NCBI RefSeq assembly: GCF_026723865.1
Contig: NZ_CP113529.1
Coordinates: forward strand, 4,340,001-4,404,000
Source: Mycobacterium sp. Aquia_216
GTDB taxonomy: Bacteria; Actinomycetota; Actinomycetes; Mycobacteriales; Mycobacteriaceae
Direction: 5' to 3'
Length of the DNA: 64,000 bases
Program-made: the position numbers and the translations under genes
Part shown: positions 36,778 through 45,468 of the stretch, one piece after another
How the letters are laid out: every line of letters begins with the position of its first letter
Numbering within the stretch: position 1 is the stretch's first letter
The notes under the pieces: model-generated
The model's input: only the letters and a program-made list of their open reading frames with translations
What the model was told of the DNA's origin: nothing
Database searches by the model: none

Positions 36778-37029
36778 ATGGCAACTGACGACCACCCGGT
36801 TGACCAGGAATTACCGGCGGGCCATGTCGCTTGGGCAGGATTGCCCATCAACCTCGATTACGCCTTCTCCCAGGCACAGCGCGACAAGGTCTACGCGCAG
36901 CACCTGATCCGGAAGCGCTGGTGCTCGCTGCGCGCGCACTCGAACGATGGCGACGGTGCGGCCGTTGACCCCGATACGGGTCAAATCCATGTTGAGTGGC
37001 TGAGCGACGACCGACGCCACGCCGGGTAG
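36778..37029 (+). CDS. Short ORF like the NasN reductase C-terminal part, probable relic
   Basis: The 83-residue frame contains LDYAFSQAQRDKVYAQHLIR, which matches [20 protein letters not shown] in the NADPH domain of NasN. The rest is unrelated to NasN or lost. With the duplicated promoter upstream, this looks like the collapsed remains of a tandem duplicate. It keeps an open frame with an ATG, so a small translated product is possible. No active site remains. Confidence 0.55.
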   Translation: MATDDHPVDQELPAGHVAWAGLPINLDYAFSQAQRDKVYAQHLIRKRWCSLRAHSNDGDGAAVDPDTGQIHVEWLSDDRRHAG

Positions 37030-37197
37030 CGCCCACCCGACCCGCTGGTCGCGATCGACATCCGCGCTACAAACGGTGGATACCGTGCTGCAGTGGTTGT
37101 CAACGCGGGCATGTCGGCGGCGTTCGCCGACTCACGCACACCGACCGGTGGGCACGTAGCGTCAGGGAAACACCACCTCCGTGGACGGGCGCAAAAC

Positions 37198-38550
37198 GTG
37201 TTGGATGTATCGATTATCGAGACCTCCGGGTTGGGTGATCGCAGCTATTTGGTGAGCGACGGTGAAGTGGCGGTCGCCATCGACCCGCAGCGCGACATCG
37301 ATCGGGTGCTCGAGCTAGCCGGCGACCTGCGAATCACGCACGTGCTCGAGACGCATATCCACAACGATTACGTCACCGGCGGGCTGGCGCTTTCCGACGC
37401 GGTCGGGGCCGAATACGTGATTCCCTCAGGAGAAGACGTCGAGTTTTCCTGCCGCGCCGTCGGCGATGGCGACCGCATCGACAGCGGCGCAATCCATTTG
37501 GAAGTGCTACTCACGCCGGGGCACACCCACCATCACGTCAGCTACGTCCTCCGCGAGGAGTCCGGCGACACCGTCGGGGTTTTCACCGGAGGGTCGATGC
37601 TCTTCGGCAGCACAGGAAGAACCGATCTGCTCGGCGCCGAGCACGCCGAGGAATTGACTCGGCTGCAATACCATTCGGTCCGACGCCTCGCCGACGAGCT
37701 GCCCGCGGCGACACCGGTCTACCCAACCCACGGCTTCGGCAGCTTCTGCTCCGCCGCACCCACCGACGGTGACGACTCCACCATCGGAGACCAACGCCGC
37801 AGAAACCCCGCGTTGACTCAAGGCGAGCAGGACTACGTTGACGAGCTTCTCGACGGGCTGGCCGCCTTCCCGGCGTACTACGCGCATATGGGTGTGATCA
37901 ACCGGAACGGTCCCACGGCTGCGGATCTGTCGCCGCCTGCGCCGGTCGACCCGAGCGAGCTGCGCAGGCGGATCGACGCCGGCGAATGGGTGGTCGACCT
38001 ACGCAACCGAACCGCCTTCGCGGCCGGACATCTTTCCGGCACATACGGATTCGAGCTGTCCGGTTCCTTCGTCAACTACCTCGGCTGGCTCTACGCCTGG
38101 GGCGCGCCGCTGACCTTGATCGGCGACGACACGAAGCAGATCGCCGACGCGCAACGTCAGCTTTCCCGCATCGGCGTTGAGCGCCTCACCGGCAGCGCCA
38201 GCGGTGACATCCGCGAGCTGGCCGATGGTGAGGCACTGCGTAGTTACCGGGTGGCCGACTTCGGAGAACTTGCCGCTGTACTCGGCGACGGCGCGGTGAT
38301 CGTGCTCGACGTCCGCCAGCCCGGGGAATTCGACGGTGGTCACGTGCGCGGTGCGATCAACGTCGCGTTGCACGAATTGGCCGAACGCCTCGACGAAATT
38401 CCCGCCGACCCCGAGCTGTGGATCCACTGCGCAAGCGGCTACCGCGCGTCGATCGCTGCTGCGCTGCTCGACCGGCACGATCGCCGCGTCGTGCTGATCG
38501 ACGACAGCTATGACAACGCCGAAAAGCTGGAGATCACCACGGCGACGTGA
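37198..38550 (+). CDS. Metallo-beta-lactamase/rhodanese fusion (persulfide-type)
   Basis: The protein (450 residues from GTG 37198; a longer frame starts at 37093) has an N-terminal metallo-beta-lactamase fold with THIHNDYVTGG and PGHTHHHVSY, as in persulfide dioxygenases. Two rhodanese-like domains follow. The first (near 260-350) has no catalytic Cys; the second has one in WIHCASGYRAS. It likely handles persulfide sulfur. The start is uncertain because no clear ribosome site is visible. Confidence 0.75.
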   Translation: MLDVSIIETSGLGDRSYLVSDGEVAVAIDPQRDIDRVLELAGDLRITHVLETHIHNDYVTGGLALSDAVGAEYVIPSGEDVEFSCRAVGDGDRIDSGAIHLEVLLTPGHTHHHVSYVLREESGDTVGVFTGGSMLFGSTGRTDLLGAEHAEELTRLQYHSVRRLADELPAATPVYPTHGFGSFCSAAPTDGDDSTIGDQRRRNPALTQGEQDYVDELLDGLAAFPAYYAHMGVINRNGPTAADLSPPAPVDPSELRRRIDAGEWVVDLRNRTAFAAGHLSGTYGFELSGSFVNYLGWLYAWGAPLTLIGDDTKQIADAQRQLSRIGVERLTGSASGDIRELADGEALRSYRVADFGELAAVLGDGAVIVLDVRQPGEFDGGHVRGAINVALHELAERLDEIPADPELWIHCASGYRASIAAALLDRHDRRVVLIDDSYDNAEKLEITTAT

Positions 38551-38669
38551 CCGGCACGGCATTCCGCGGAGCCGAACGCCTCGCCGAAAATCACTGTGAA
38601 CATAAATCTGTGGTTTTCCGCCGCCGCGGGTAGTGAATACTCACTGCCACCTCACATTGGGAGCCAATA

Positions 38670-39248
38670 ATGAGCGCACCGACCGCCGACGTCATCACCT
38701 CGCCAGAGCTTCACACGTTGCTGGAGTCGTCCACGGCTCCGCGCGTCGTCGATGTACGCACCCCCGCCGAATTCGAAACCTCGCATATCGCCGGGTCTTA
38801 CAACGTTCCGCTCGATGTGCTGGAAGAGCACGGTCCCGAAATCGCTCAGCGGCTCGACGGCGATCACGATGTCGTGTTGCTATGCCGTTCGGGTCAACGC
38901 TCGACCAAGGCTCAAACGCTGCTGCGCAACGCCGGACTGACCACCGGGCGCGTTCTCGAAAACGGAATCACCGACTGGGAGGGGCGAGGGTTCGCGGTCG
39001 ACCGCGGCGCGCAACGATGGGACCTCGAACGTCAGGTGCGTCTGGTGGCGGGATCGATCGTGCTTTCGTCCGTTCTCGGCAGCGTCGCCGTCCCGCGACT
39101 CAAATGGCTGGCCGCAGCAATCGGTGCGGGTCTGACTTATGCCGCGGTATCCAACACCTGCGCGATGGGAACTGCGCTCTCCAAATTGCCGTACAACCGC
39201 GGCGCCACGTCGGATGCCGAGACGATCCTGTCTCAACTTGGTGAGTAA
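38670..39248 (+). CDS. Rhodanese with C-terminal membrane hairpin (YgaP-like)
   Basis: The 192-residue protein has a rhodanese domain with the active Cys in VLLCRSGQRST (near residue 73), then a hydrophobic membrane pair near residues 125-165 (LVAGSIVLSSVLGSVAV and LAAAIGAGLTYAAV). It resembles E. coli YgaP, a membrane sulfurtransferase. It follows the MBL-rhodanese gene on the same strand and probably works with it in persulfide transfer. Confidence 0.82.
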   Translation: MSAPTADVITSPELHTLLESSTAPRVVDVRTPAEFETSHIAGSYNVPLDVLEEHGPEIAQRLDGDHDVVLLCRSGQRSTKAQTLLRNAGLTTGRVLENGITDWEGRGFAVDRGAQRWDLERQVRLVAGSIVLSSVLGSVAVPRLKWLAAAIGAGLTYAAVSNTCAMGTALSKLPYNRGATSDAETILSQLGE

Positions 39249-39276
39249 CACGGCGGCTGAAACGGGCACATGAGCC

Positions 39277-39305
39277 CTTCAGGTGTTCTTCAGGGTGCGT
39301 TCACC
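39277..39305 (+). promoter_or_regulatory. Three 7-bp direct repeats at 11-bp pitch before mez
   Basis: CTTCAGG at 39277-39283, CTTCAGG at 39288-39294 and GTTCACC at 39299-39305 are spaced exactly 11 bp apart. This is the layout bound by OmpR/PhoB-type regulators such as PhoP or RegX3. It is 53 bp upstream of mez. Regulator identity is inferred. Confidence 0.45.
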
Positions 39306-39357
39306 TTGATCAGCGCTACCGTGACTGCATGCGCCACGTCATCGGACGGAGGGTGCG

Positions 39358-41004
39358 ATGAGCGACGCTCACACACCCCGGATCCCCCTCGCGATGTCCT
39401 CGCCGAGCCTCAACCGCGGAGTCGGCTTCACCCATGAACAGCGGCAGCGGCTGGGGCTGACCGGGCGGCTGCCGTCGGCCGTTCTCACCCTCGAACAGCA
39501 AGCCGACCGGGTGTGGCATCAACTGCAAAGCCTGGCGACCGATTTGGGCCGTAACTTACTCCTCGAGCAACTGCACTACCGCCACGAACTGCTGTACTAC
39601 AAGGTGCTCACCGACCATCTGCCCGAACTCATGCCAGTGGTCTACACGCCCACCGTCGGAGAGGCCATCCAACGCTTCTCCGACGAATACCGTGGGCAAC
39701 GGGGGCTGTTCCTGAGCATCGATGAACCCGATGAGATCGAAGAAGCCTTCGAAACGTTCGGACTGGGACCCGATGACGTCGACCTGATTGTCTGCACCGA
39801 CGCCGAAGCCATCCTGGGTATCGGTGACTGGGGCGTGGGCGGCATCCAGATCGCGGTAGGCAAGTTGGCGCTTTACACCGCCGGCGGCGGCATCGATCCG
39901 CGCCGCTGCATCGCGGTGTCACTCGACGTCGGCACCGACAACGAACAGCTGCTGCAGGACCCCTACTACCTGGGCAACCGCCATGCCCGGCGTCGCGGCG
40001 AGGACTACGATGCTTTCATCCAGCGCTACATCGAAACCGCCCACCGGCTGTTCCCCCGCGCAATACTGCATTTCGAGGACTTCGGGCCCATCAACGCACG
40101 CAAGATCCTGCAGATCTACGGCGACGACTACTGCATTTTCAACGACGACATCCAGGGCACCGGCGCGGTGGTGGTGGCCGCCGTGTACGGCGGATGTCAT
40201 GTCACCGGCGTCCCGCTGCGCGACCAGAAGGTGATCGTGTTCGGCGCCGGGACCGCCGGCATCGGCGTCGCCGATCAGATTCGAGACGCGATGGTCGCCG
40301 ACGGCGCCACCGTCGACGACGCCAGATCGCAGATATGGCCGATCGACAGGCAAGGCCTGCTGTTCGACGACATGGACGACCTGCGGGCATTCCAGGTGCC
40401 GTACGCGAAGAACCGCGACCGACTGGGGGTGGCCGCCGCCGACCGGGTGGGGTTGGTGGATGCGATCAAGCTCGCGTCACCGACCATTCTGTTGGGCTCC
40501 TCGGCCGTATTCGGCGCCTTCACCCAAGAGGTCGTCGAAGCGATGACCGCATCCTGCGAACGGCCGATGATCTTCCCGCTGTCCAATCCGACCTCACGCA
40601 TGGAAGCCATGCCGGCCGACCTGCTGGGCTGGTCGCACGGCAAGGCGCTGATCACTACCGGTACTCCCGTCGCTCCCGTCGCCTACGACGGGACCACCTA
40701 CATCATCGGCCAGGCCAACAACGCGCTGGCCTTCCCGGGAATCGGACTGGGTACCATCGTCGCACGGGCCAAGTCGGTCACCCCGGGGATGCTGCAAGCC
40801 GCGGCGAAAGCCATTGTGCGGCACGCGAGCCCGGAAGATACCGGAGACTCGCTGTTGCCGGATGTGCAGAACCTGCACGAGATCTCGACGACGGTCGCCG
40901 AAGCCGTCTATTACGCTGCCGTCGAAGACGGCGCAGCCAGCACGAGCCATGACGATGTCGCGCAAGCCGTGGCCGACACGTTGTGGGCGCCTGTCTACGA
41001 CTAA
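39358..41004 (+). CDS. mez: Malic enzyme Mez
   Basis: The 548-residue NAD-type malic enzyme decarboxylates malate to pyruvate. The substrate Tyr is in MPVVYTPTVGEA, the metal site in HFEDFGPINARKIL and FNDDIQGTG, and the nucleotide-binding glycines in VFGAGTAGIGVA. The length equals that of H37Rv Mez. ATG at 39358 has GGAGGG upstream. The gene stands alone and converges with the CAP gene, with 6 bp between stops. Confidence 0.92.
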   Translation: MSDAHTPRIPLAMSSPSLNRGVGFTHEQRQRLGLTGRLPSAVLTLEQQADRVWHQLQSLATDLGRNLLLEQLHYRHELLYYKVLTDHLPELMPVVYTPTVGEAIQRFSDEYRGQRGLFLSIDEPDEIEEAFETFGLGPDDVDLIVCTDAEAILGIGDWGVGGIQIAVGKLALYTAGGGIDPRRCIAVSLDVGTDNEQLLQDPYYLGNRHARRRGEDYDAFIQRYIETAHRLFPRAILHFEDFGPINARKILQIYGDDYCIFNDDIQGTGAVVVAAVYGGCHVTGVPLRDQKVIVFGAGTAGIGVADQIRDAMVADGATVDDARSQIWPIDRQGLLFDDMDDLRAFQVPYAKNRDRLGVAAADRVGLVDAIKLASPTILLGSSAVFGAFTQEVVEAMTASCERPMIFPLSNPTSRMEAMPADLLGWSHGKALITTGTPVAPVAYDGTTYIIGQANNALAFPGIGLGTIVARAKSVTPGMLQAAAKAIVRHASPEDTGDSLLPDVQNLHEISTTVAEAVYYAAVEDGAASTSHDDVAQAVADTLWAPVYD

Positions 41005-41010
41005 TCGGGT

Positions 41011-41517
41011 CTATCGCAAGGGCGGGGTCGGTTGCCCGTACACGGCCACCACGACGGTGCGGTCCAGGCTGTTGTCCGACCACACCCCGATGTTGTTGTT
41101 GGCGCAGTCGCGAATGATCGCCATGTCGTCGGGGTTGGAGTACCACTGGTTGACCAGCTCCAGGCTGCTGATGGCAATGGCCGGATTGATCGCCACCGTC
41201 TCTGCGGCTCTGCCGCGGAAGCCGGCGGCGTTGGCGCGGTCTTGCGGTGTGGATCCGTCGGATCCGATGTCGTCATTGATATTTCGGTTGTTGATCATAT
41301 CGTCGGCGTGCCATTGGGCAGCCAGCGTGAGCGCATTGTTTCTGATCACGTCATTCGTGCAGCCCGCCTGGTGCTGCAGGGTGTACACGGCGGAGACGAC
41401 GGCACTGTTGAGCCGCTTGTTGTCGGCATGAGCGGCCGGCACCGCGAATGCTCCTGCCGCCGTGAGCAATACAGCGACGGGCAGTAGGCGAGCACCGCGG
41501 CGCAGCCACACCGTCAT
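41011..41517 (-). CDS. Secreted CAP/SCP-like protein
   Basis: The 168-residue protein has a signal peptide (LLPVAVLLTAAGAFAVPAAHA) and a CAP-type fold: LAAQWHADDMINNRNINDDI, then GRAAETVAINPAI, ending CANNNIGVWSDNSLDRTVVV. CAP proteins are extracellular, often sterol- or lipid-binding. ATG at 41517 has a strong GGAGG site, so the longer frame is rejected. It lies at the 3' end of the mce operon, 15 bp after the second Mce-associated gene, and is probably co-transcribed. Confidence 0.75.
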   Translation of the reverse strand: MTVWLRRGARLLPVAVLLTAAGAFAVPAAHADNKRLNSAVVSAVYTLQHQAGCTNDVIRNNALTLAAQWHADDMINNRNINDDIGSDGSTPQDRANAAGFRGRAAETVAINPAIAISSLELVNQWYSNPDDMAIIRDCANNNIGVWSDNSLDRTVVVAVYGQPTPPLR

Positions 41518-41531
41518 CTGACCTCCTCGAA

Positions 41532-42185
41532 TCACACCGGGTCGAAGCGCGAAACCAGCCATCGGCCATTGACCTTGTCCAGCGTCACCTTGATGACGGG
41601 CTGGGTATCGGTAGGCGTGCCGTCGCCGATGGTCACCGTCTGGTTGACATACAGCAGGGCCACCGCATGGTTGGCGGTCGCCGAAACCGAGGATGCCGCC
41701 GTCACTTTGGCCACTGACGAGATGTGCTTTTCTTTCGCACCCGGGATCACGACCTCGTGAATCAGCGCGGTGTAGGCGTCCTTGAACTCGCCGGTCAGCC
41801 GCTCACGCGCCGCGCCGAGGTCCTTGTCTGCCGAGTCCGCTTTATACGACAGCAAGGCGACGGTGTCTTCGCTTGCCGCCCGGACCGATTCGGTGCGGGC
41901 CACCGCAAGGTCGTCGGCCGACCCGACCACCCACCGGAAGTAACCCGCCCCCAGCGCTACCAGCAATGCGAGCGCCGGCAACACGCCATAGGCGAGCACC
42001 CGCGACCAGGCGATCGAACGCCTCCGGGTCTTGGGCTCGTCACCGGACGCCTCGGCGTTCTCGACGGCTTCCGACTCTTGTTGTGTCGCCTCGTCTTTAG
42101 CTTCGGCCTCAGGTGAGGACGCGTCAGCCGTGTCGGCGTCATCGGTCTTCACGGTGCCCTCGGCGTCTTCCTTGAGTGTCGTCAT
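41532..42185 (-). CDS. Mce-associated membrane protein 2
   Basis: The 217-residue protein has an acidic N-terminal tail (residues 1-50), one membrane helix (VLAYGVLPALALLVALGAGY) and an exported VirB8/NTF2-like domain ending VNGRWLVSRFDPV. This is the pattern of Mas/Mam proteins that stabilise Mce complexes. The ATG overlaps the stop of the preceding Mce-associated gene in ATGA. Confidence 0.8.
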   Translation of the reverse strand: MTTLKEDAEGTVKTDDADTADASSPEAEAKDEATQQESEAVENAEASGDEPKTRRRSIAWSRVLAYGVLPALALLVALGAGYFRWVVGSADDLAVARTESVRAASEDTVALLSYKADSADKDLGAARERLTGEFKDAYTALIHEVVIPGAKEKHISSVAKVTAASSVSATANHAVALLYVNQTVTIGDGTPTDTQPVIKVTLDKVNGRWLVSRFDPV

Positions 42186-42859
42186 GGCACGAACACCACG
42201 TTCGACACCTTGGCGTCGTCGCCGACCGAGTGGACCTCAATCCGCATCCGCCATTCGCGCGGCGGTTCTTCGCCGCCCGCGGTCCGCGACTTCACCGCCA
42301 CCGCGACCAGGACTTGAGCGGAGTCGCCCCGCTGCGATTCCAGACCGGCGTCGGTGACCGTGCCCTCCGATTTCGACTGCGCCGCCTTGACGACCTCGAT
42401 GAACGGCTTGGCCCGCTGCTCGAAATCCTCACGGAAAGACCCGGTGGCCAGATCGAGGACCCGCTGCACGTCCGAATCGACCTCGGTGTAGTTGATGGTG
42501 GTGAGGTTCACCGCGCCCTGGCGAGCAACCGAGACGAATTGCTCGCGTTGCGCCTGCGCTTGATGCCTTTCGTATGCGGAGTATCCCAGCCAGCCAGCCA
42601 ATCCGGTCACCCCCGCCAAAATCACGGCGCCGGCTACCAATGCCGATCCCGTACTGGAAAGGCGCCGACGGGTAAACCGATGCCGCCAGCGAGCGAAGCG
42701 GCCTTCGGACTGGCCATTGCTCTCACCGGTCCCGTCCCTTTCCTCGGTCTCGTCGACCAGCGCCGCGTCGTCTTCGGCGTCGTCGTAGTCCTCGGTGTCG
42801 GCATCCGTTGGCTCAGCGACCTTTTCGTCGGCGTCGGCGGTATCGGGCTCGTCGGCCAT
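42182..42859 (-). CDS. Mce-associated membrane protein 1
   Basis: The 225-residue protein has an acidic cytoplasmic N-terminus, a membrane helix (ALVAGAVILAGVTGLAGWLG) and an exported Mam-type domain (LATGSFREDFEQRAKPF). It is the first of two such proteins after mceF, with 9 bp of space and a GGAGAAA ribosome site. It is likely an accessory of this Mce importer. Confidence 0.8.
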   Translation of the reverse strand: MADEPDTADADEKVAEPTDADTEDYDDAEDDAALVDETEERDGTGESNGQSEGRFARWRHRFTRRRLSSTGSALVAGAVILAGVTGLAGWLGYSAYERHQAQAQREQFVSVARQGAVNLTTINYTEVDSDVQRVLDLATGSFREDFEQRAKPFIEVVKAAQSKSEGTVTDAGLESQRGDSAQVLVAVAVKSRTAGGEEPPREWRMRIEVHSVGDDAKVSNVVFVP

Positions 42860-42868
42860 GTTTCTCCT

Positions 42869-44344
42869 TTATCCCTGCCCTGGCGGCACGAGAAGCGACT
42901 GCCAGTTTTTGGCACGCGGGTGCGCCAAGTCGGACTCGGTGTAACGCTTTCCGTCGGGACCTATGTAGTCACCGGTGGCCGGGTCGTAGGTGGTCACGGA
43001 AAGCGGCGGGGTTGACGGTGCCGTGCCCCGCGGGGGTGGCAGTCGCGGATCCTGTCCCGGCGGATACTGCGGCACACCTTGGCCACTGGTGGTGGCGTTC
43101 GGGTCGCCCTTCCAGTTGTAGCCCTCGTTGAGCGGCACGTACTCCTCGTCGCTATCGCACAGCTCGACGGTGGGGGCACGCTTCCATGGCTTGGTCTCAC
43201 ACGGAATGTTGCGCGCCCCCCGCACATTGAACTCGGAATCCTGCGGAACCCGGCAATAGAGGTCGGCTGCCGGTCGATCTGGGGCATCCACGCTGGCTGG
43301 TGAGCGGCGCTGAGTGGGCGGCAGAAATCCGGTTGAGCATGGCGGCGGAAGGTTCAGGTTGAGGTTGAAATCCAGGAAAAATCCGCGATACTCCTGTTTG
43401 GTGTTCAAGTTCGGCACCAAAGCCGCCGCCATCACCGCTATACCCTGCGGGAATAACACCAGGAGCTGTTCGATGTCGTGGCGGTAGACGACGGCGATGT
43501 CACCGAGGCTCACCAGGTTGGCGAACAACACCGGCAACGCCGGCGACACCCGGTCCAACAGCGCGCGACCTTCCTCAATCCCGGAAGTCCCCTGCGTCAG
43601 CAGATCTCGCACCGCCGCATCCTGTGCCTTGAACTGCGCCATCAGCGCCGCCGTTCGACTGGCCCACGTGGCGATCGCATCCGACGTCTGCACCTGGGAG
43701 TTCAGCACTGCCGGGGACTGGTCAATCAAGGTGGCCAGCGGATCGACGGTTTGACCTCCGGCGATGGCCAATGCGGTTGATCCATCGACGATCCGAGACA
43801 GCTCGGGGCCAAGGCCCCCGACCGCCCGATTGGTCTCGTCGATCACCGTGTGCAAGTTGTCCCGCGGAATCGCTTGCAACGCACGGTTAGTCAGGTCGAG
43901 CAGGTGACCGATGTCGACAGGAACGTCGACATGACCGGCTGGAATGATGTCGCCAGCCCGCAGCGGTCGGGACTGTCCACCGTCCTTACCGGGCTGCGGG
44001 GTCAGTTCGATGTATTGCTCACCGATCGCCGAGCGGCTGTGCACCGAAGCCTGAACCTCGAAGGGCACCTTCACTCCGGACCTCATGGCGAGCACCGCGC
44101 GCACCCCGGTCGCCGTGACGTCGACCGACTTGACCTGGCCCACATCGGTACCGCGATAGGTGACGACCGAGGTCTGGTAAAGGCCGCCCGACTGCGGCAG
44201 GTCGACCGTGACGTTGTACTCCCCGACCCCGAACAACGTCTCGGGTAGTTTCATGAAGTTGAATGCCATTGCGCCACAAGAAACTACGGTCACCAGCGTC
44301 AAAATGGCCAATTGGATCCAGGTCCGGCGATTGAGGCGCAGCAT
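42869..44344 (-). CDS. Mce-family protein MceF
   Basis: The 491-residue protein has an N-terminal membrane anchor (LAILTLVTVVSCGAMAFNFM), the MCE beta-barrel domain with SGGLYQTSVVTYRGTDVGQV, a long helical middle that lines the tunnel, and a Pro-rich tail. As the last core protein of the operon it is MceF by position. The ATG overlaps the mceE stop (TGATG). Confidence 0.85.
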   Translation of the reverse strand: MLRLNRRTWIQLAILTLVTVVSCGAMAFNFMKLPETLFGVGEYNVTVDLPQSGGLYQTSVVTYRGTDVGQVKSVDVTATGVRAVLAMRSGVKVPFEVQASVHSRSAIGEQYIELTPQPGKDGGQSRPLRAGDIIPAGHVDVPVDIGHLLDLTNRALQAIPRDNLHTVIDETNRAVGGLGPELSRIVDGSTALAIAGGQTVDPLATLIDQSPAVLNSQVQTSDAIATWASRTAALMAQFKAQDAAVRDLLTQGTSGIEEGRALLDRVSPALPVLFANLVSLGDIAVVYRHDIEQLLVLFPQGIAVMAAALVPNLNTKQEYRGFFLDFNLNLNLPPPCSTGFLPPTQRRSPASVDAPDRPAADLYCRVPQDSEFNVRGARNIPCETKPWKRAPTVELCDSDEEYVPLNEGYNWKGDPNATTSGQGVPQYPPGQDPRLPPPRGTAPSTPPLSVTTYDPATGDYIGPDGKRYTESDLAHPRAKNWQSLLVPPGQG

Positions 44345-45468
44345 CAGTACCCCCCGAAGTGATACGGGTAGGTCAGCGGGTTACCGCCGGTAACGGGACT
44401 GGGCTGCATGCCGATGGTGCGACCCCAGTACATTTCGAGTTGGGTGAGGTTACCTTCCCAGCGCGAACCAGTGAATAGCCCAGTGTCTATGCGGCTCAGC
44501 GTCAAATCGACGATCATCGTGAGGTTCGCGTAGTCGCCGCGAAACCAGTTGGTGACTGTGGATGTCGGCCACGGGTAGGTCGCCAAGCCGTCCAGACCCT
44601 TGGTGAGTGCCGGCCCCGCGTCGGCGAGTGACCGCAGCACCGGCGCGATATTGCGCAGATTGTTGACCAAAGATTCCTTGCTCTGGTGGATGGTGTCGGC
44701 CGCGATCGCGCTGAACTTACCGACCTGATCGATCGCATCGGCGATCTTCGTGCGCTCTTTGGCCAGTACGTCCAGCGCTTTGGGCACGGTCATCAGCGCC
44801 TTGTCGACTACCGGATCTTTGGCGGCCACCTGCCCCGCCAGGGCGTTGAGATTCTCGGCGGCGGCGATGATGTCGTCGGTCTGGTCGTTGGTGCGGGCGA
44901 TGAATTCATCCAGCTGGCTCAGCAGGCTGCGCATGTCGTTTTCACGCCCCGCGAATGCCTTGGCGACGGCTTGGTTGATTTCCTGCAGCTGCCCAATTCC
45001 CCCGCCGTTGAGCAGGATCGACACCGATGCCAATGTCTGCTCGGTGCTGGGATACAAGCTCGCGCGGCTTAAAGGGATGACAGATCCGTTCTTGAGTTGG
45101 CCGACGGGCGGCTCATCCTTGGGCGGCGTGAGCTCGATGTGCATCGAACCCAGCAGGCTGGTCTGGCCGAGCTTGGCGGTCGAATTGGCCGGCAAGCGGA
45201 CATCGCCGTTGATGCGCATCGTGACCAGCGCATGCCAATCTTGCAGCTCAATGTTGGTGACATTGCCGACGTTGACATCGTTGACCCGGACCCGGGTGTT
45301 TTGCTGAATCGTCACGACATCGGGCATTTGCGCCTGGATCGTGTACGCACCCGGCCCGCCACCGGAAGTACCGGGCAGCGTGAACGAATTCAGGCCGCGC
45401 CATCCGCCGCACGCCGAAAGTGCGGCGACGCAGGCCATTCCCAACACTGCGGCTATCGCGCGTCTCAT
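44344..45468 (-). CDS. Mce-family lipoprotein MceE
   Basis: The 374-residue protein has a lipoprotein signal with the lipobox LSACGG (Cys20), as is usual for MceE, then an MCE domain (RVRVNDVNVGNVTNIELQDW). It is anchored on the outer face and is one of six Mce chains that form the lipid tunnel. It overlaps mceD by 4 bp (ATGA). Confidence 0.86.
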   Translation of the reverse strand: MRRAIAAVLGMACVAALSACGGWRGLNSFTLPGTSGGGPGAYTIQAQMPDVVTIQQNTRVRVNDVNVGNVTNIELQDWHALVTMRINGDVRLPANSTAKLGQTSLLGSMHIELTPPKDEPPVGQLKNGSVIPLSRASLYPSTEQTLASVSILLNGGGIGQLQEINQAVAKAFAGRENDMRSLLSQLDEFIARTNDQTDDIIAAAENLNALAGQVAAKDPVVDKALMTVPKALDVLAKERTKIADAIDQVGKFSAIAADTIHQSKESLVNNLRNIAPVLRSLADAGPALTKGLDGLATYPWPTSTVTNWFRGDYANLTMIVDLTLSRIDTGLFTGSRWEGNLTQLEMYWGRTIGMQPSPVTGGNPLTYPYHFGGY

